From Marinilabiliaceae bacterium JC017 (GTDB lineage: Bacteria > Bacteroidota > Bacteroidia > Bacteroidales > Marinilabiliaceae), in assembly GCA_004296775.1 (NCBI GenBank), contig RHGE01000041.1:1-55418 (forward strand): DNA of 55,418 bases. The letters run 5' to 3'. Both the position numbers and the translations under genes were made by a program. Positions 27,978-36,889 of the stretch are shown here, in pieces. The stretch's first letter is position 1. Each line of letters begins with the position of its first letter. Below the pieces are notes generated by a model, which saw nothing but the letters and a program-made list of their open reading frames with translations, was not told the origin of the DNA and made no database searches.

Positions 27978-28096
27978 AAGCAAATGATACGTCATAAAAT
28001 TCTATTTCCATGTTATTCTTCCTACCTTCTGAAAAGTAACTATAGTGATTGATAAATTATCTAAAACACTATGAGAATGCCTGTCATTTTAATAAG

Positions 28097-29110
28097 ATGA
28101 GAATTTCTGTTGTCCTTCCTGTTAGAAACGAAGAAAAGTACATTGTTTCTACCATTGAGTCAATTCTCAATCAGGATGTTTCAATGGAGGATGTTGAAAT
28201 CATTATTGCTGATGGAATGTCAACTGACAGAACACGCGCCTGCTTGAAGGAAATAATAGAAAATCATGCTAATATCATATTGATTGATAATCCTGAAAAA
28301 ATTACATCAACTGGTCTTAATCGGGCCATAAAAATTGCGAAAGGTGAATTTATAATTCGAATGGATGCACATTCCATATACCCCTGTGACTATATATCGA
28401 AGTTGATTGAGAAAATGTCAGAGTTGGATGCAGATAATGTTGGGGGAATCATTAAAACAGTGCCTGCCAACGCATCTGTGAAGGCATTGGCCATTTCTTT
28501 CACAATGAGTCATCCTTTTGGTGTTGGTAATTCCTATTTCAGAATAGGTAGTAATAAGATAATTGAAGTTGATACCGTTCCATTTGGTTGTTTTAGAAAA
28601 CATGTATTTCAGAAAATAGGATTGTTTGATGAAGATTTAATTCGAAATCAGGATGATGAGTTTAATGCCCGTATGATTAATAATGGTTTTAAGTTGTTCT
28701 TGATTCCGGGGATTGAAATAAGGTATTTCGGACGTGATAACTTCAATAGTTTGTTTGTCATGTTTTATCAATATGGTTTGTTTAAGCCGTTAGTAAATAA
28801 GAAACTGGGTAAGCCTGCCACATTAAGACAACTCGTACCTCCTTTATTTGTTCTTTTTTTGGTAGTTGGTTTAGTTTTGGTCCCATTAGGTGAGTTTACT
28901 TTGTTTGTGTTTTCAGCTGGAATTATCACATATGTTTTGCTTAATGCTTTTTTCTCTTTTTCAGTTTCAAAATCAATAAGTACGGCGACCTATATGATGT
29001 ACTCATTCTTTTTGATTCATTTCTCCTATGGATTGGGGTATATTCAAGGCATTTTGGATCATATAATATTTAAGAAACAAGTCAATAAGAACATTAAATT
29101 ATCACATTAA
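28097..29110 (+). CDS. Glycosyltransferase family 2, ExoA-like
   Basis: A 337-residue inverting GT-A enzyme. The ATG at 28097 gives the classical start MRISVVLPVRNEEKYI; an upstream TTG adds 16 residues. EIIIADGMSTDRTR holds the first acid motif (DG-x-STD), and FIIRMDAHSIYP holds the metal-binding DxH-type motif. The C-terminal 90 residues contain three or four hydrophobic helices (LFVLFLVVGLVLVPLGEFTL and on), so it is membrane-attached, as in ExoA of succinoglycan synthesis. It is separated from the initiating transferase by only 4 bp. Confidence 0.91.
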   Translation: MRISVVLPVRNEEKYIVSTIESILNQDVSMEDVEIIIADGMSTDRTRACLKEIIENHANIILIDNPEKITSTGLNRAIKIAKGEFIIRMDAHSIYPCDYISKLIEKMSELDADNVGGIIKTVPANASVKALAISFTMSHPFGVGNSYFRIGSNKIIEVDTVPFGCFRKHVFQKIGLFDEDLIRNQDDEFNARMINNGFKLFLIPGIEIRYFGRDNFNSLFVMFYQYGLFKPLVNKKLGKPATLRQLVPPLFVLFLVVGLVLVPLGEFTLFVFSAGIITYVLLNAFFSFSVSKSISTATYMMYSFFLIHFSYGLGYIQGILDHIIFKKQVNKNIKLSH

Positions 29111-29114
29111 GAAT

Positions 29115-29708
29115 ATGTTAAAGCGTGTTTTTGATATTTTTCTCGCATTAGCAGGAATAATTATACTAACACCATTGGGGGTGGTAATCTCAATTCTGAT
29201 CGTTCTAAATTCCGGATTACCGGTGTTTTTTATCCAAAATAGAGTTGGACAACATAAAAAGGGTTTCCGCTTGATTAAGTTCAGGACAATGATTGTGAGA
29301 GATTCAGCTAAATTCGGTTCATTTGATGTAGGTGATTCTTCTCGTGTAACTGGTATTGGTAGTATTCTGCGAAAATTGAAACTGGATGAGTTACCCCAGT
29401 TATTCAATGTTTTAAAAGGTGAAATGTCATTAGTTGGTCCACGTCCTGAAGTTGAAAAGTGGGTAGCTGTGTACCCGGAAAGATGGGAAAAGGTTCTTTC
29501 GGTGGTTCCTGGGATAACGGATAATGCTTCTATTGAATTCAGAAGAGAAGAAGACTTACTGTCTCTTTCTGACCAGCCGGAAAAAACATATAAAGAGGTA
29601 GTCTTACCTCAAAAATTGCAGTACTACGAGGATTATGTGGATAATCAATCGTTTGGTGGAGATATAAAGCTGATCTTTAAAACAATTTACTTCAGTCTAT
29701 TCAAATAG
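29115..29708 (+). CDS. Initiating sugar-phosphate transferase (PglC/WcaJ family)
   Basis: A 197-residue monotopic phosphoglycosyltransferase that transfers the first sugar phosphate from a UDP-sugar to undecaprenyl phosphate. It has an N-terminal re-entrant hydrophobic helix (residues 4-32), FFIQNRVGQHKKGFRLIKFR, and the catalytic Asp-Glu pair D91-E92 in KLDELPQ. SLVGPRPE is diagnostic. Its small size is that of PglC, not of the long WcaJ type with five membrane helices. It stands directly before the DegT aminotransferase, and both are consistent with a bacillosamine-like first sugar. Confidence 0.93.
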   Translation: MLKRVFDIFLALAGIIILTPLGVVISILIVLNSGLPVFFIQNRVGQHKKGFRLIKFRTMIVRDSAKFGSFDVGDSSRVTGIGSILRKLKLDELPQLFNVLKGEMSLVGPRPEVEKWVAVYPERWEKVLSVVPGITDNASIEFRREEDLLSLSDQPEKTYKEVVLPQKLQYYEDYVDNQSFGGDIKLIFKTIYFSLFK

Positions 29709-29717
29709 TGTTCAGTT

Positions 29718-30881
29718 ATGGATATTCCGTATTCGAGAGTTCAATTAGCGGGAAACGAAGACAGATATTTAAAGGAAGTGCTGGAAAGTGGTTGGCTTAC
29801 CACTTCAAGCAAGGCCCTGCAATTTGAGAAATCATTTGCAGGTTATGTCGGAGCCAAATATGCTTGTGCGGTTAATTCTTGTACAGCGGCCTTACATTTA
29901 GCCATAGAGGCACTTGGAATAAAAGAAGGGGATAGTGTTTTAATTCCTACAATGACATTTACTGCAACTGCCGAGATTGTCAGGTATCTGGGTGCCAATC
30001 CGGTATTTTGCGATGTTGAATATGATACTTGTCTTATCTCTCCGAAAATTCTGAGACAAGCTATAAATAGAAATGATAATATTAAAGCAATCATTTTAGT
30101 TCATTATGGAGGGCATGCTTCTGATATGTATACGCCAGATGGTAAGGGAATAATGGATATCTGCAAGAATCAAAATATTTACCTTGTAGAGGATGCGGCG
30201 CATGCTTTCCCAACAAAATTTGAGGGGCGTTATGTCGGTTCGTTTGGTGATGTTACCTGTTTTAGTTTTTATGCTAATAAAACCATCACAACAGGAGAAG
30301 GTGGTATGCTGGTTACTAACGATGAAGCAATATATAACAGAGCTAAAATAATGCGCCTGCATGGCATTGACAGGGATATCTGGAATCGGTTTACATCTGC
30401 TAAGTGCAAATGGGAATATGATATAATCGCTCCCGGGTATAAATACAACATGTCCGATATTAGTGCTGCCATAGGACTTGCACAATTAGAAAAAGCTGAG
30501 TATTTCAGGGAGCAGAGACAGCGGTGTGCATTAGTGTATTTCAGCGAATTAAATGATATATCGAGTATCGACCTTCCGGTGTTTTTCCAATCAATTGAAC
30601 ATCATGCTTGGCATCTTTTTCCTATAAAGATAAAACCAGGATCGCCTGTTGATCGCAATAGCTTTATTGAACTTATGTCGGAAAAAGGTATTGGGACTTC
30701 CGTTCATTATAAACCTTTACATCGGATGACTTATTATAAAGAAACTTTTAATCTGAATAGTAATGATTTTCCAAACGCTGAAAGAATCTGGAAGGGAACG
30801 GTATCATTGCCCATTTATCCTAGTTTATCGGATGTAGAACTTAAATACATCTGTCAGACAATAAGAGAAATACTAAGCTGA
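29718..30881 (+). CDS. DegT/DnrJ/EryC1/StrS aminotransferase (PglE-like)
   Basis: A 387-residue PLP enzyme that aminates a 4-keto nucleotide sugar. The PLP lysine is K188 in FSFYANKTITTGEGG. Other marks are the start IPYSRVQLAGNEDRYLKEVL, VEDAAHAFPTKFEGRYVGSFG (PLP-phosphate site) and IGTSVHYKPLHRM near the end. Length and motifs match PglE and related UDP-4-keto-6-deoxy-GlcNAc aminotransferases. The matching 4,6-dehydratase is encoded at 32666-34561. The N-acetyltransferase that would complete the pathway (PglD) is not next to it. Confidence 0.93.
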   Translation: MDIPYSRVQLAGNEDRYLKEVLESGWLTTSSKALQFEKSFAGYVGAKYACAVNSCTAALHLAIEALGIKEGDSVLIPTMTFTATAEIVRYLGANPVFCDVEYDTCLISPKILRQAINRNDNIKAIILVHYGGHASDMYTPDGKGIMDICKNQNIYLVEDAAHAFPTKFEGRYVGSFGDVTCFSFYANKTITTGEGGMLVTNDEAIYNRAKIMRLHGIDRDIWNRFTSAKCKWEYDIIAPGYKYNMSDISAAIGLAQLEKAEYFREQRQRCALVYFSELNDISSIDLPVFFQSIEHHAWHLFPIKIKPGSPVDRNSFIELMSEKGIGTSVHYKPLHRMTYYKETFNLNSNDFPNAERIWKGTVSLPIYPSLSDVELKYICQTIREILS

Positions 30882-31127
30882 CTATAAAATTCTTGCATGT
30901 CAGATGTGTCAATAAAAATCTAACTTGTAGGTGTTATGGGTGTAATCAGAAAGTTCTTAATTCAAAAAATAAGTCCCTTCTTGAAAGGAAATCCTTATTG
31001 ATGTGTATGGTAAAAGACTCAACTGAAGTTGGTATTATTTTCGATAAACCAAATCATTTGTTGTATTTCTTTGTTCTTGAACCTTCAATGTAGAAGATAA
31101 TTTATCCATCATTGATGACTATAACTA

Positions 31128-32420
31128 ATGGTTAAATTAAAGTTTTTTGAGATGAATGGCTTAAGTGTGTTTTTATTGGCTCTTCTGTTATGGTCGTGTA
31201 AAACTGATTCGCAATCAACAGTTCCTGTTTTTGCAGAAGCTTTTTATGTAGATACTAATGGAAATGACCATAATCCGGGTTCTTTTGATTCTCCGTGGGC
31301 CACTTGGCAAAAGGCTTTTTTAATGGCTGGCCCTGGCGACACTGTTTATATCAGAGGAGGAGTGTATGCTGCCAATACCAATGATCCTTATGGTGTTTTT
31401 GTGTCGAATAAAAGAGGTAGTAAATCGAAACCGATATGCATTTTTAATTATCCGGGAGAGATACCGGTGCTTGATTGCTCAACTATAACCAGTAGTCATG
31501 AAAACAAGGGAATTTTACTTTATAATTGTGCATTTTATTATTTAAAAGGATTGGTAGTTACTGGTGTTAGTCAACATTTAATGGATACAGAGGTGTGCGG
31601 ATTTGGATTTGACAAAGGAGGTGGACATATAATTGAACGGTGTTTGGCTCATGGTATTCAGGGACCTGGTTTTTGGATTCACAATCAAGATACAATGCAT
31701 GTGATTCAGTGTGATGCTTACGATAACTTTGATGTGTCAACAGAAGGATATTCCGGGGGACAGGCTGATGGTTTTGTCGTTAGTTTTTCGCCAAGAGTAT
31801 CATATGTACATTTGAAAGAATGCCGATCCTGGTTTAACTCAGATGATGGATTTGATTGCTGGAAAAACGAAGGGACAGTAATTTTTGACAGATGTTGGGC
31901 ATTTAATAACGGTAGAAGTCAAGGAGATGGCGGAGGTTTTAAACTGGGGCGTACAGATGGTGATCCTCTTGATAAACCTCAGCGTATACTTCGAAATTGT
32001 ATGGCTTTTTATAACAGGTTTATTGGATTTAATCAGAATGACGGAAATATACGCATGATATTTTATAATAATATTGCGTATAAAAATGACGATTCAGGTT
32101 TTTCTATTGGTCAGTATAATAACCCAATAATTGCCAGAAATAATATTAGCTATGGAAATGAATGGCCCGCTTATTTTTTACCGGCTAATAATGATCACAA
32201 TACCTGGAATGAAACCACTGGAGTAGAGGTAATCGATTCTGATTTTTTAAGTATCGATTCAGTGGGTGTATCTGGAAAACGACAAGCAAACGGGGATTTG
32301 CCGAATCTGGATTTTTTAAGGTTAGCTGAAGGGAGTGATTTGATTGATGCCGGGATTGACGTTGGCTTGCCATTTAAAGGTAAAGCACCTGATTTAGGGC
32401 CTTATTCCTATATTGAATAA
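31128..32420 (+). CDS. Right-handed beta-helix lipoprotein, polysaccharide-active
   Basis: A 430-residue lipoprotein with signal FLLALLLWSC, cysteine at about residue 24 (an alternative start is ATG 31152). After it, AFYVDTNGNDHNPGSFDSPW and AGPGDTVYIRGGVYA form the DUF1565-type cap of parallel beta-helix enzymes. The body has repeated coils with Asn ladders (RNCMAFYNRFIGFNQNDGNI, ARNNISYGNEWPAYFL). The fold is that of pectate lyases, epimerases and some glycosidases. Its place in the locus suggests lysis or epimerisation of the exported polymer. No catalytic residues can be fixed. Confidence 0.8.
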   Translation: MVKLKFFEMNGLSVFLLALLLWSCKTDSQSTVPVFAEAFYVDTNGNDHNPGSFDSPWATWQKAFLMAGPGDTVYIRGGVYAANTNDPYGVFVSNKRGSKSKPICIFNYPGEIPVLDCSTITSSHENKGILLYNCAFYYLKGLVVTGVSQHLMDTEVCGFGFDKGGGHIIERCLAHGIQGPGFWIHNQDTMHVIQCDAYDNFDVSTEGYSGGQADGFVVSFSPRVSYVHLKECRSWFNSDDGFDCWKNEGTVIFDRCWAFNNGRSQGDGGGFKLGRTDGDPLDKPQRILRNCMAFYNRFIGFNQNDGNIRMIFYNNIAYKNDDSGFSIGQYNNPIIARNNISYGNEWPAYFLPANNDHNTWNETTGVEVIDSDFLSIDSVGVSGKRQANGDLPNLDFLRLAEGSDLIDAGIDVGLPFKGKAPDLGPYSYIE

Positions 32421-32665
32421 GGCATTTTTATATTTGGATTCAATCAAAAGAAATACGCATTGTATTTTACCCATTGATAGAAGAATTCCTCTCTTTAATA
32501 TTGGGATGCTATCACTCTGTTGCATCCTACTCTCAGTTATACTCCATCAAAGAAAGCTTTTAGAATAGTGTACAGGTAGTTTTAAATTATTTGAAGTAAG
32601 TGTAGATACACGCATTGGTAGAACGTTTAGAAGAATGAATGTCGGATTAATTTAGGAGTACTGTT

Positions 32666-34561
32666 ATGAAGAATTATTTACTCAATGTAATTAAGAGTCG
32701 GGTTGTGTCTCCATTCTGGATTTTAGTGATTGATCTGGGAATAGTAGCCAATGCTTTCCTGGTGGCGTTTATTTTATGGTTGAGTTTTCAAGACTCTGCA
32801 TATTCAGTATGGGGATTAATTGGTACAGGTACCTGGGTGTTGTTTGTGTATTTGTTAACCTATTTGGGTATTGGCTCTTATCGAGGAGTAATTCGGCATA
32901 GTAATTACAACGAATTTAAAATGTTGATAATTGCTTGTTTTATTGCATTCGCGGTGTTGGTGTTTGTCGATTTAGTGGTGATATATTATGAGTTACCTTG
33001 GTCGAGAATACCATTGATGTTATTAGTTTTTCATTTTCTATTAACTACTATTTTAAGTTTTGTGTTTCGAATGATTGTTAAAGAAACGTATGCTTATCTA
33101 ACAAAGAAAAAGGCTAATATTAACACATTGATTTACGGCGCTGGTGATATGGGGCAAATCACCCTTGAAGCCATTCGAAATGATAAAGACAATAGATTTA
33201 ATGTGGTAGGGTTTGTAGATGATAATCCCAGTAAATGGAATTTGAACTTACATTCAATTACGGTTCAGAGCTGGGAAAAAGCGATTAAAATATGGAAAGT
33301 TATGGGAGTTAAGGTGATAATTTTAGCCATTAATAACATCTCAGTAAATCGTAAAAAGGAGATAACAAAAGACTGTTTGGATAATGGTTGGAAACTTAAG
33401 GTGATGCCCACTGTAGGGAATTGGGTTAATGGAATTTCCAATAGAAATCAAATTCGGGATATTCGTATTGAGGACATTTTAGGTCGTAAGGAGATACAAC
33501 TCAATTTGAAGCGTATATCTTCAGGATTAGAAAGGAAAATTGTTTTAGTTACAGGAGCAGCTGGTTCCATTGGCTCTGAAATTGTACGTCAGTTATTACG
33601 ATTTCCAATAAAGAAAATTTTATTGGTTGATATTGCAGAATCGGCCCTGTATGATTTGCAGCAAGAGTTGTTGTTGAGTTACTATGATGTGCCCTTTGAA
33701 ATCATTCTGGCTGATTATACCAATGCTTTCAGGATGCGGCAGGTGTTTGAATCTTATAGGCCACATATCGTATATAATGCTGCGGCTTTTAAGCATGTAC
33801 CATTAATGGAAGCTAATCCTTATGAAGCAATTCGTGTAAATATTGGTGGAAGCAAGGTTATAGCTGATATTTCCGTTGAATTTGGTGTGGAGAAATTTGT
33901 GATGGTCTCTACCGATAAAGCAGTGAACCCCACCAATGTAATGGGTGCTTCAAAAAGGATTTGCGAAATTTATATTCAATCCTTGTCAAATAAGAGAAAT
34001 GTAAGGACTTCCTTTATTACAACTCGCTTTGGTAATGTTTTAGGTTCAAATGGTTCGGTTGTGCCGTTGTTTAAGAAGCAAATTTCCCAGGGAGGGCCGG
34101 TCACAGTCACGCATCCTGAAATAACACGCTTTTTCATGACGATTCCTGAAGCCAGTCAATTAGTATTAGAAGCTGGTTTTATGGGCAAAGGAGGGGAGGT
34201 CTTTGTGTTTGATATGGGAGAACCGGTAAAGATAATTGACTTGGCAACGGAGATGATTCAACTGGCAGGTTTGAAGCTGGGTGAAGATATTGATATTAAG
34301 TATTCCGGATTGCGGCCAGGTGAGAAGCTTTATGAAGAGTTATTGGCGTCCAAAGAAAATAAGTTGTCAACGCATCATGAAAAAATTATGATTGCTGAGG
34401 TGCGGATGTATGAGTATGAAGAAGTAAATCGTATAATAAAACAGCTATTAAGCTCATTAAATATTGAAGATAACTTTTCTTTGGTGGCTCGCATGAAAGA
34501 TTTGGTCCCGGAGTTTGTGTCAAATAATAGCGGCTTTTCTGTTTTGGATAAAACAAACTGA
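32666..34561 (+). CDS. Membrane-bound UDP-HexNAc 4,6-dehydratase (PglF/WbpM/CapD family)
   Basis: A 631-residue NAD-dependent enzyme making UDP-4-keto-6-deoxy-HexNAc, the substrate of the DegT aminotransferase. Four membrane helices occupy residues 15-125. A CoA-binding-like domain follows (TLIYGAGDMGQITLEAI, about 155), then the extended SDR domain with GAAGSIG (297-303). The catalytic region is STDKAVNPTNVMGASKR, with D417, K418, M426 and K430; M-x3-K replacing Y-x3-K is normal for this family. GLRPGEKLYEELL lies near the end. It is the last gene of the locus; a terminator-like hairpin follows 235 bp later. Confidence 0.94.
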   Translation: MKNYLLNVIKSRVVSPFWILVIDLGIVANAFLVAFILWLSFQDSAYSVWGLIGTGTWVLFVYLLTYLGIGSYRGVIRHSNYNEFKMLIIACFIAFAVLVFVDLVVIYYELPWSRIPLMLLVFHFLLTTILSFVFRMIVKETYAYLTKKKANINTLIYGAGDMGQITLEAIRNDKDNRFNVVGFVDDNPSKWNLNLHSITVQSWEKAIKIWKVMGVKVIILAINNISVNRKKEITKDCLDNGWKLKVMPTVGNWVNGISNRNQIRDIRIEDILGRKEIQLNLKRISSGLERKIVLVTGAAGSIGSEIVRQLLRFPIKKILLVDIAESALYDLQQELLLSYYDVPFEIILADYTNAFRMRQVFESYRPHIVYNAAAFKHVPLMEANPYEAIRVNIGGSKVIADISVEFGVEKFVMVSTDKAVNPTNVMGASKRICEIYIQSLSNKRNVRTSFITTRFGNVLGSNGSVVPLFKKQISQGGPVTVTHPEITRFFMTIPEASQLVLEAGFMGKGGEVFVFDMGEPVKIIDLATEMIQLAGLKLGEDIDIKYSGLRPGEKLYEELLASKENKLSTHHEKIMIAEVRMYEYEEVNRIIKQLLSSLNIEDNFSLVARMKDLVPEFVSNNSGFSVLDKTN

Positions 34562-34795
34562 AAAAACAGGCACTCATTTCATCTGTTTAAATTTAGACAA
34601 GAGAGGAGTAGATAAGAGATAGCGAACAAAGAGACGCAGCGTTTTTCTTTATTAATTTTCCTCCTGTGTGTTAAAAGCTAAATCATGATAGTTTCATATA
34701 AGTATAACAATACACCGTTAGGTTTTAGTAAATAGACCTTAGGCTGATTTATATCAATCTCATTTTTATAATCCTGAAAGGATTAATTGTCAAAT

Positions 34796-34834
34796 AAAAA
34801 GGGCTGTCCAAATAAAGGGCAGCCCTTTTTTTTT
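34796..34834 (+). terminator. Rho-independent terminator at the end of the polysaccharide locus
   Basis: A 14-bp stem (34796-34809 with 34817-34830, one G-T wobble) carries AAAAAGGGCTG and CAGCCCTTTTT arms and a 7-nt A-rich loop. It is followed by four more T. It is the first strong terminator after the dehydratase gene. Confidence 0.8.
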
Positions 34835-34897
34835 AATCCCGGTTTTGCCTTCGAATGACGGAAAGGGGGCGTATTTCCAAATATCTATCAAACACAT

Positions 34898-35158
34898 AAA
34901 ACCACCCCGTCTGGTTACTCGTACCTCCCAACCAGCCGCCCCTCCTTGAAATAAGGAGGGGAAATTAGTGAAGGTTCGGGTGTTTGGCTGGTTTCCTGTT
35001 TTTGCATCTCTTACATTCCAATTTATAATCAAACCAGTGAGGTCAACTGCAATTGCAGGAATTTCCCTTTCTGAAAGATTTAGGAGGGGTGATTTTCATT
35101 GGGTATGCAATGAAAATCGGGGTGGTTTGTAATAAAAAGTACCAGGAATGAAATTAAA
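34898..35158 (+). repeat. 260-bp repeat unit R1
   Basis: First of three units spaced 258 and 262 bp (counted from CACCCCGTCTGGTTACTCG at 34904, 35162 and 35424). The unit is bounded by an inverted repeat AAACCACCCCG (34899-34909) and CGGGGTGGTTT (35118-35128). Inside it has a perfect hairpin CCCCTCCTT/AAGGAGGGG (34939-34961), the palindrome CTGCAATTGCAG, and an 11-bp stem GATTTTCATTG/CAATGAAAATC. No credible ORF is present. It looks like a non-coding palindromic element rather than a gene. Confidence 0.75.
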
Positions 35159-35420
35159 CACCACCCCGTCTGGTTACTCGTACCTCTCAACCAGCCACCT
35201 CTCCTTGAAAAAAGGAGGGGGAAATAGTGAAGGTTCGTGGATTAGGCTGGTATCTTGATATTAGATAAGTTTTTGTACTATCCCACCAATAGAAAGCTTA
35301 GAGGTTAACTGCAGTTGCAGTAATTTCCCCTCCTGAAAGATTTTGGAGGGGTGGTTTTCATTGGTGTTCCAATAAAAATCGGGGTGGTTTGCATTAAAAA
35401 GTACCAGGAATGAAATTAAA
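35159..35420 (+). repeat. 260-bp repeat unit R2
   Basis: Second unit. The right inverted end CGGGGTGGTTT is at 35380-35390. The hairpin arm CTCCTT/AAGGAG is kept (about 35200-35217), and a variant palindrome CTGCAGTTGCAG is at about 35309-35320. The tail GTACCAGGAATGAAATTAAA before the next unit is the same as before this one. Confidence 0.75.
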
Positions 35421-35560
35421 CACCACCCCGTCTGGTTACTCGTACCTCCCAACCAGCAGCCCCTCCTTGAAAAAAGGATGGGAAATTAGTGAAGGTTCGT
35501 GGATTAGGCTGGTATCTTGATATTAGATTCGTCTTTGTACTATCTCCCCAACAGAAAGGT
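35421..35560 (+). repeat. 260-bp repeat unit R3, 5' half only
   Basis: Third unit, matching R2 closely for about 135 bp (through GGCTGGTATCTTGATATTAGAT). After CCCCAACAGAAAG, near 35556, it stops matching and runs into the 42-bp tandem array. The 3' half and the right inverted end are missing, so the array appears to have replaced or interrupted it. Confidence 0.7.
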
Positions 35561-35571
35561 TGTCCGCGAAC

Positions 35572-35739
35572 CTCCGAAATCTTCCTGCAAGGTCGTTTGG
35601 TGTTTCCGGGAATCTCCGAAAGCTTCTTGCGAGGTCGTTTGGTATTTTCGGGAATCTCCGAAAGCTTCTCGCGAGATCGTTTGGCGTTTTCGGGAACGTC
35701 CGAAAGCTTCTCGCAAGGTCGTTTGGCGTTTTCGGAAAG
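35572..35739 (+). repeat. Tandem array, 4 x 42 bp
   Basis: Four contiguous 42-bp units at 35572-35613, 35614-35655, 35656-35697 and 35698-35739. The consensus begins CTCCGAAAGCTTCTCGCGAG and goes on with RTCGTTTGGCGTTTTCGGGAAT. There are no spacers between them. Because 42 is a multiple of 3, several frames stay open: plus strand gives a 14-residue LRKLLARSFGVFGN repeat and minus strand gives PENAKRPREKLSEI. Each unit can pair CCGAAA with TTTTCGG. No start, signal peptide or family supports translation. Confidence 0.85.
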
Positions 35740-35934
35740 GATCAAAGGCTTTCTATAGATTGCAGTGCTTTTCCAGTAATATCGAAAGTTTCCTTCGTAT
35801 TACAGTTGAGAATGTTTGGAGTATTATAATTATTGAGGTGCAAAGCGAAATGGTTAGGGTGGCAGTGTGTATTATTCAAAAGGATACATTGATCTTTTGA
35901 CTTTGGGAAAAAGATGATCTAACTTCCTTATGTT

Positions 35935-35967
35935 TTTGCAAAAAATTAATAATCACTATTAAATTTC
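35935..35967 (+). promoter_or_regulatory. Candidate promoter of the DUF6261-like gene
   Basis: TTTG (35935-35938), 21 bp, then TAAATTTC (35960-35967) fits the Bacteroidota consensus except for the last base. The -7 box ends only 5 bp before the ATG at 35973, so the transcript would have almost no leader. Confidence 0.3.
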
Positions 35968-35972
35968 AGTTT

Positions 35973-36701
35973 ATGTTTTTATCAATCGATATTACTCGTT
36001 TTCGCAACAGCGAATTTATTCAGTTTCTAAAAAATCTGATTCAGATTATTAAAAGTTTTACACTGCTGATTGAGGAGTTGCAGCCGAAAGTAACCCCATT
36101 GGAAAATGAGGTGAATGACATGACTAATAGCCTCAAGCCCGAAAGAGGCAGTCACATTACCCAGGAAATAGTTGATTTGGATGGACGACGCGACTTTGCG
36201 CTAACGGGAATAGAAAAGATGTTGGAAGGAATGACTAACCATTATAATGACCAAACCGCTACTGCCGCTCAAGCATTGCTTGAGACTATTAATAATTTTG
36301 GCAGTGGACTGGCCCGCATGAATTACCAGGCTGAAACCAGTGTTATTAATAGCTTGATTGAAAAATGGAACAATGAGGAGGAGTTGGTGAATGCCGTTAG
36401 TTCATTAAATATAGGAGATTGGGTGAATGAACTGGATGAGGCTAACACACTTTTTAATGACCGTTATTTGGCACGGGTAAAAGAGTCGGCCCAGGCGCCG
36501 GATATTAAAATGGCCGATTTGCGGAAAGCGGCTACAGGGCATTACCGGGAACTCCTGAAGTTCATCACCGCCTATGCCACCTTGGATGAAACCAACAGTT
36601 ACAATCCGCTAATCCGCGAGGTTAATCAACTCATTGAGCAATACAACAGGCTGATCGCTCAGCGGGAGGTCAAAGAACCTAAAGAAGCTGAACAGGGGTA
36701 G
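35973..36701 (+). CDS. DUF6261 family protein
   Basis: A 242-residue protein, soluble and almost all alpha-helical, which I recognise as similar to the DUF6261 family of Bacteroidota. Features are the opening FLSIDITRFRNSEFIQFL, a central helix GRRDFALTGIEKMLEG, EELVNAVSSLNIGDWVNELDEAN with FNDRYLARVKE, and a last helix EVNQLIEQYNRLIAQR. No catalytic motif, signal or membrane segment is seen, and no function is known to me. It is an isolated gene closed by a terminator, upstream of the SNF2 gene but not in its operon. Confidence 0.7.
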   Translation: MFLSIDITRFRNSEFIQFLKNLIQIIKSFTLLIEELQPKVTPLENEVNDMTNSLKPERGSHITQEIVDLDGRRDFALTGIEKMLEGMTNHYNDQTATAAQALLETINNFGSGLARMNYQAETSVINSLIEKWNNEEELVNAVSSLNIGDWVNELDEANTLFNDRYLARVKESAQAPDIKMADLRKAATGHYRELLKFITAYATLDETNSYNPLIREVNQLIEQYNRLIAQREVKEPKEAEQG

Positions 36702-36725
36702 TTTTAGTTAAATTTGGGAATTAGT

Positions 36726-36757
36726 AAGGGGAGATACCTTGGGGGTATCTCCCCTTT
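36726..36757 (+). terminator. Rho-independent terminator
   Basis: A 13-bp stem, AAGGGGAGATACC (36726-36738) with GGTATCTCCCCTT (36744-36756), has a 5-nt loop. The T tract is short. It begins 25 bp after the stop of the DUF6261-like gene. Confidence 0.8.
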
Positions 36758-36889
36758 GTGTGTGTTGTATATAGTAAATTCCCAGAAGGTGTAAAAACCA
36801 TTGTATCCTGCTATGAATTTAATACTTTATTTGTCCGGCTAATAAGGCGGGAATTAGTAAAAAAGGTTCCCATGCAGAAAGACTGTTGC

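Noticed and set aside
30893-31093. 66-residue ORF between the aminotransferase and the beta-helix lipoprotein
   Set aside because: No similarity is recognised. Cysteine- and lysine-rich composition looks random, and the interval may only be a spacer or a relic of a lost acetyltransferase.
35572-35739. Possible CRISPR array
   Set aside because: The 42-bp units are contiguous with no unique spacers, and no cas genes are near.
35416-35745. Minus-strand 109-residue ORF across the 42-bp array
   Set aside because: All frames stay open because the unit is a multiple of three. There is no start context or protein family, and the second half runs into the 260-bp repeat.
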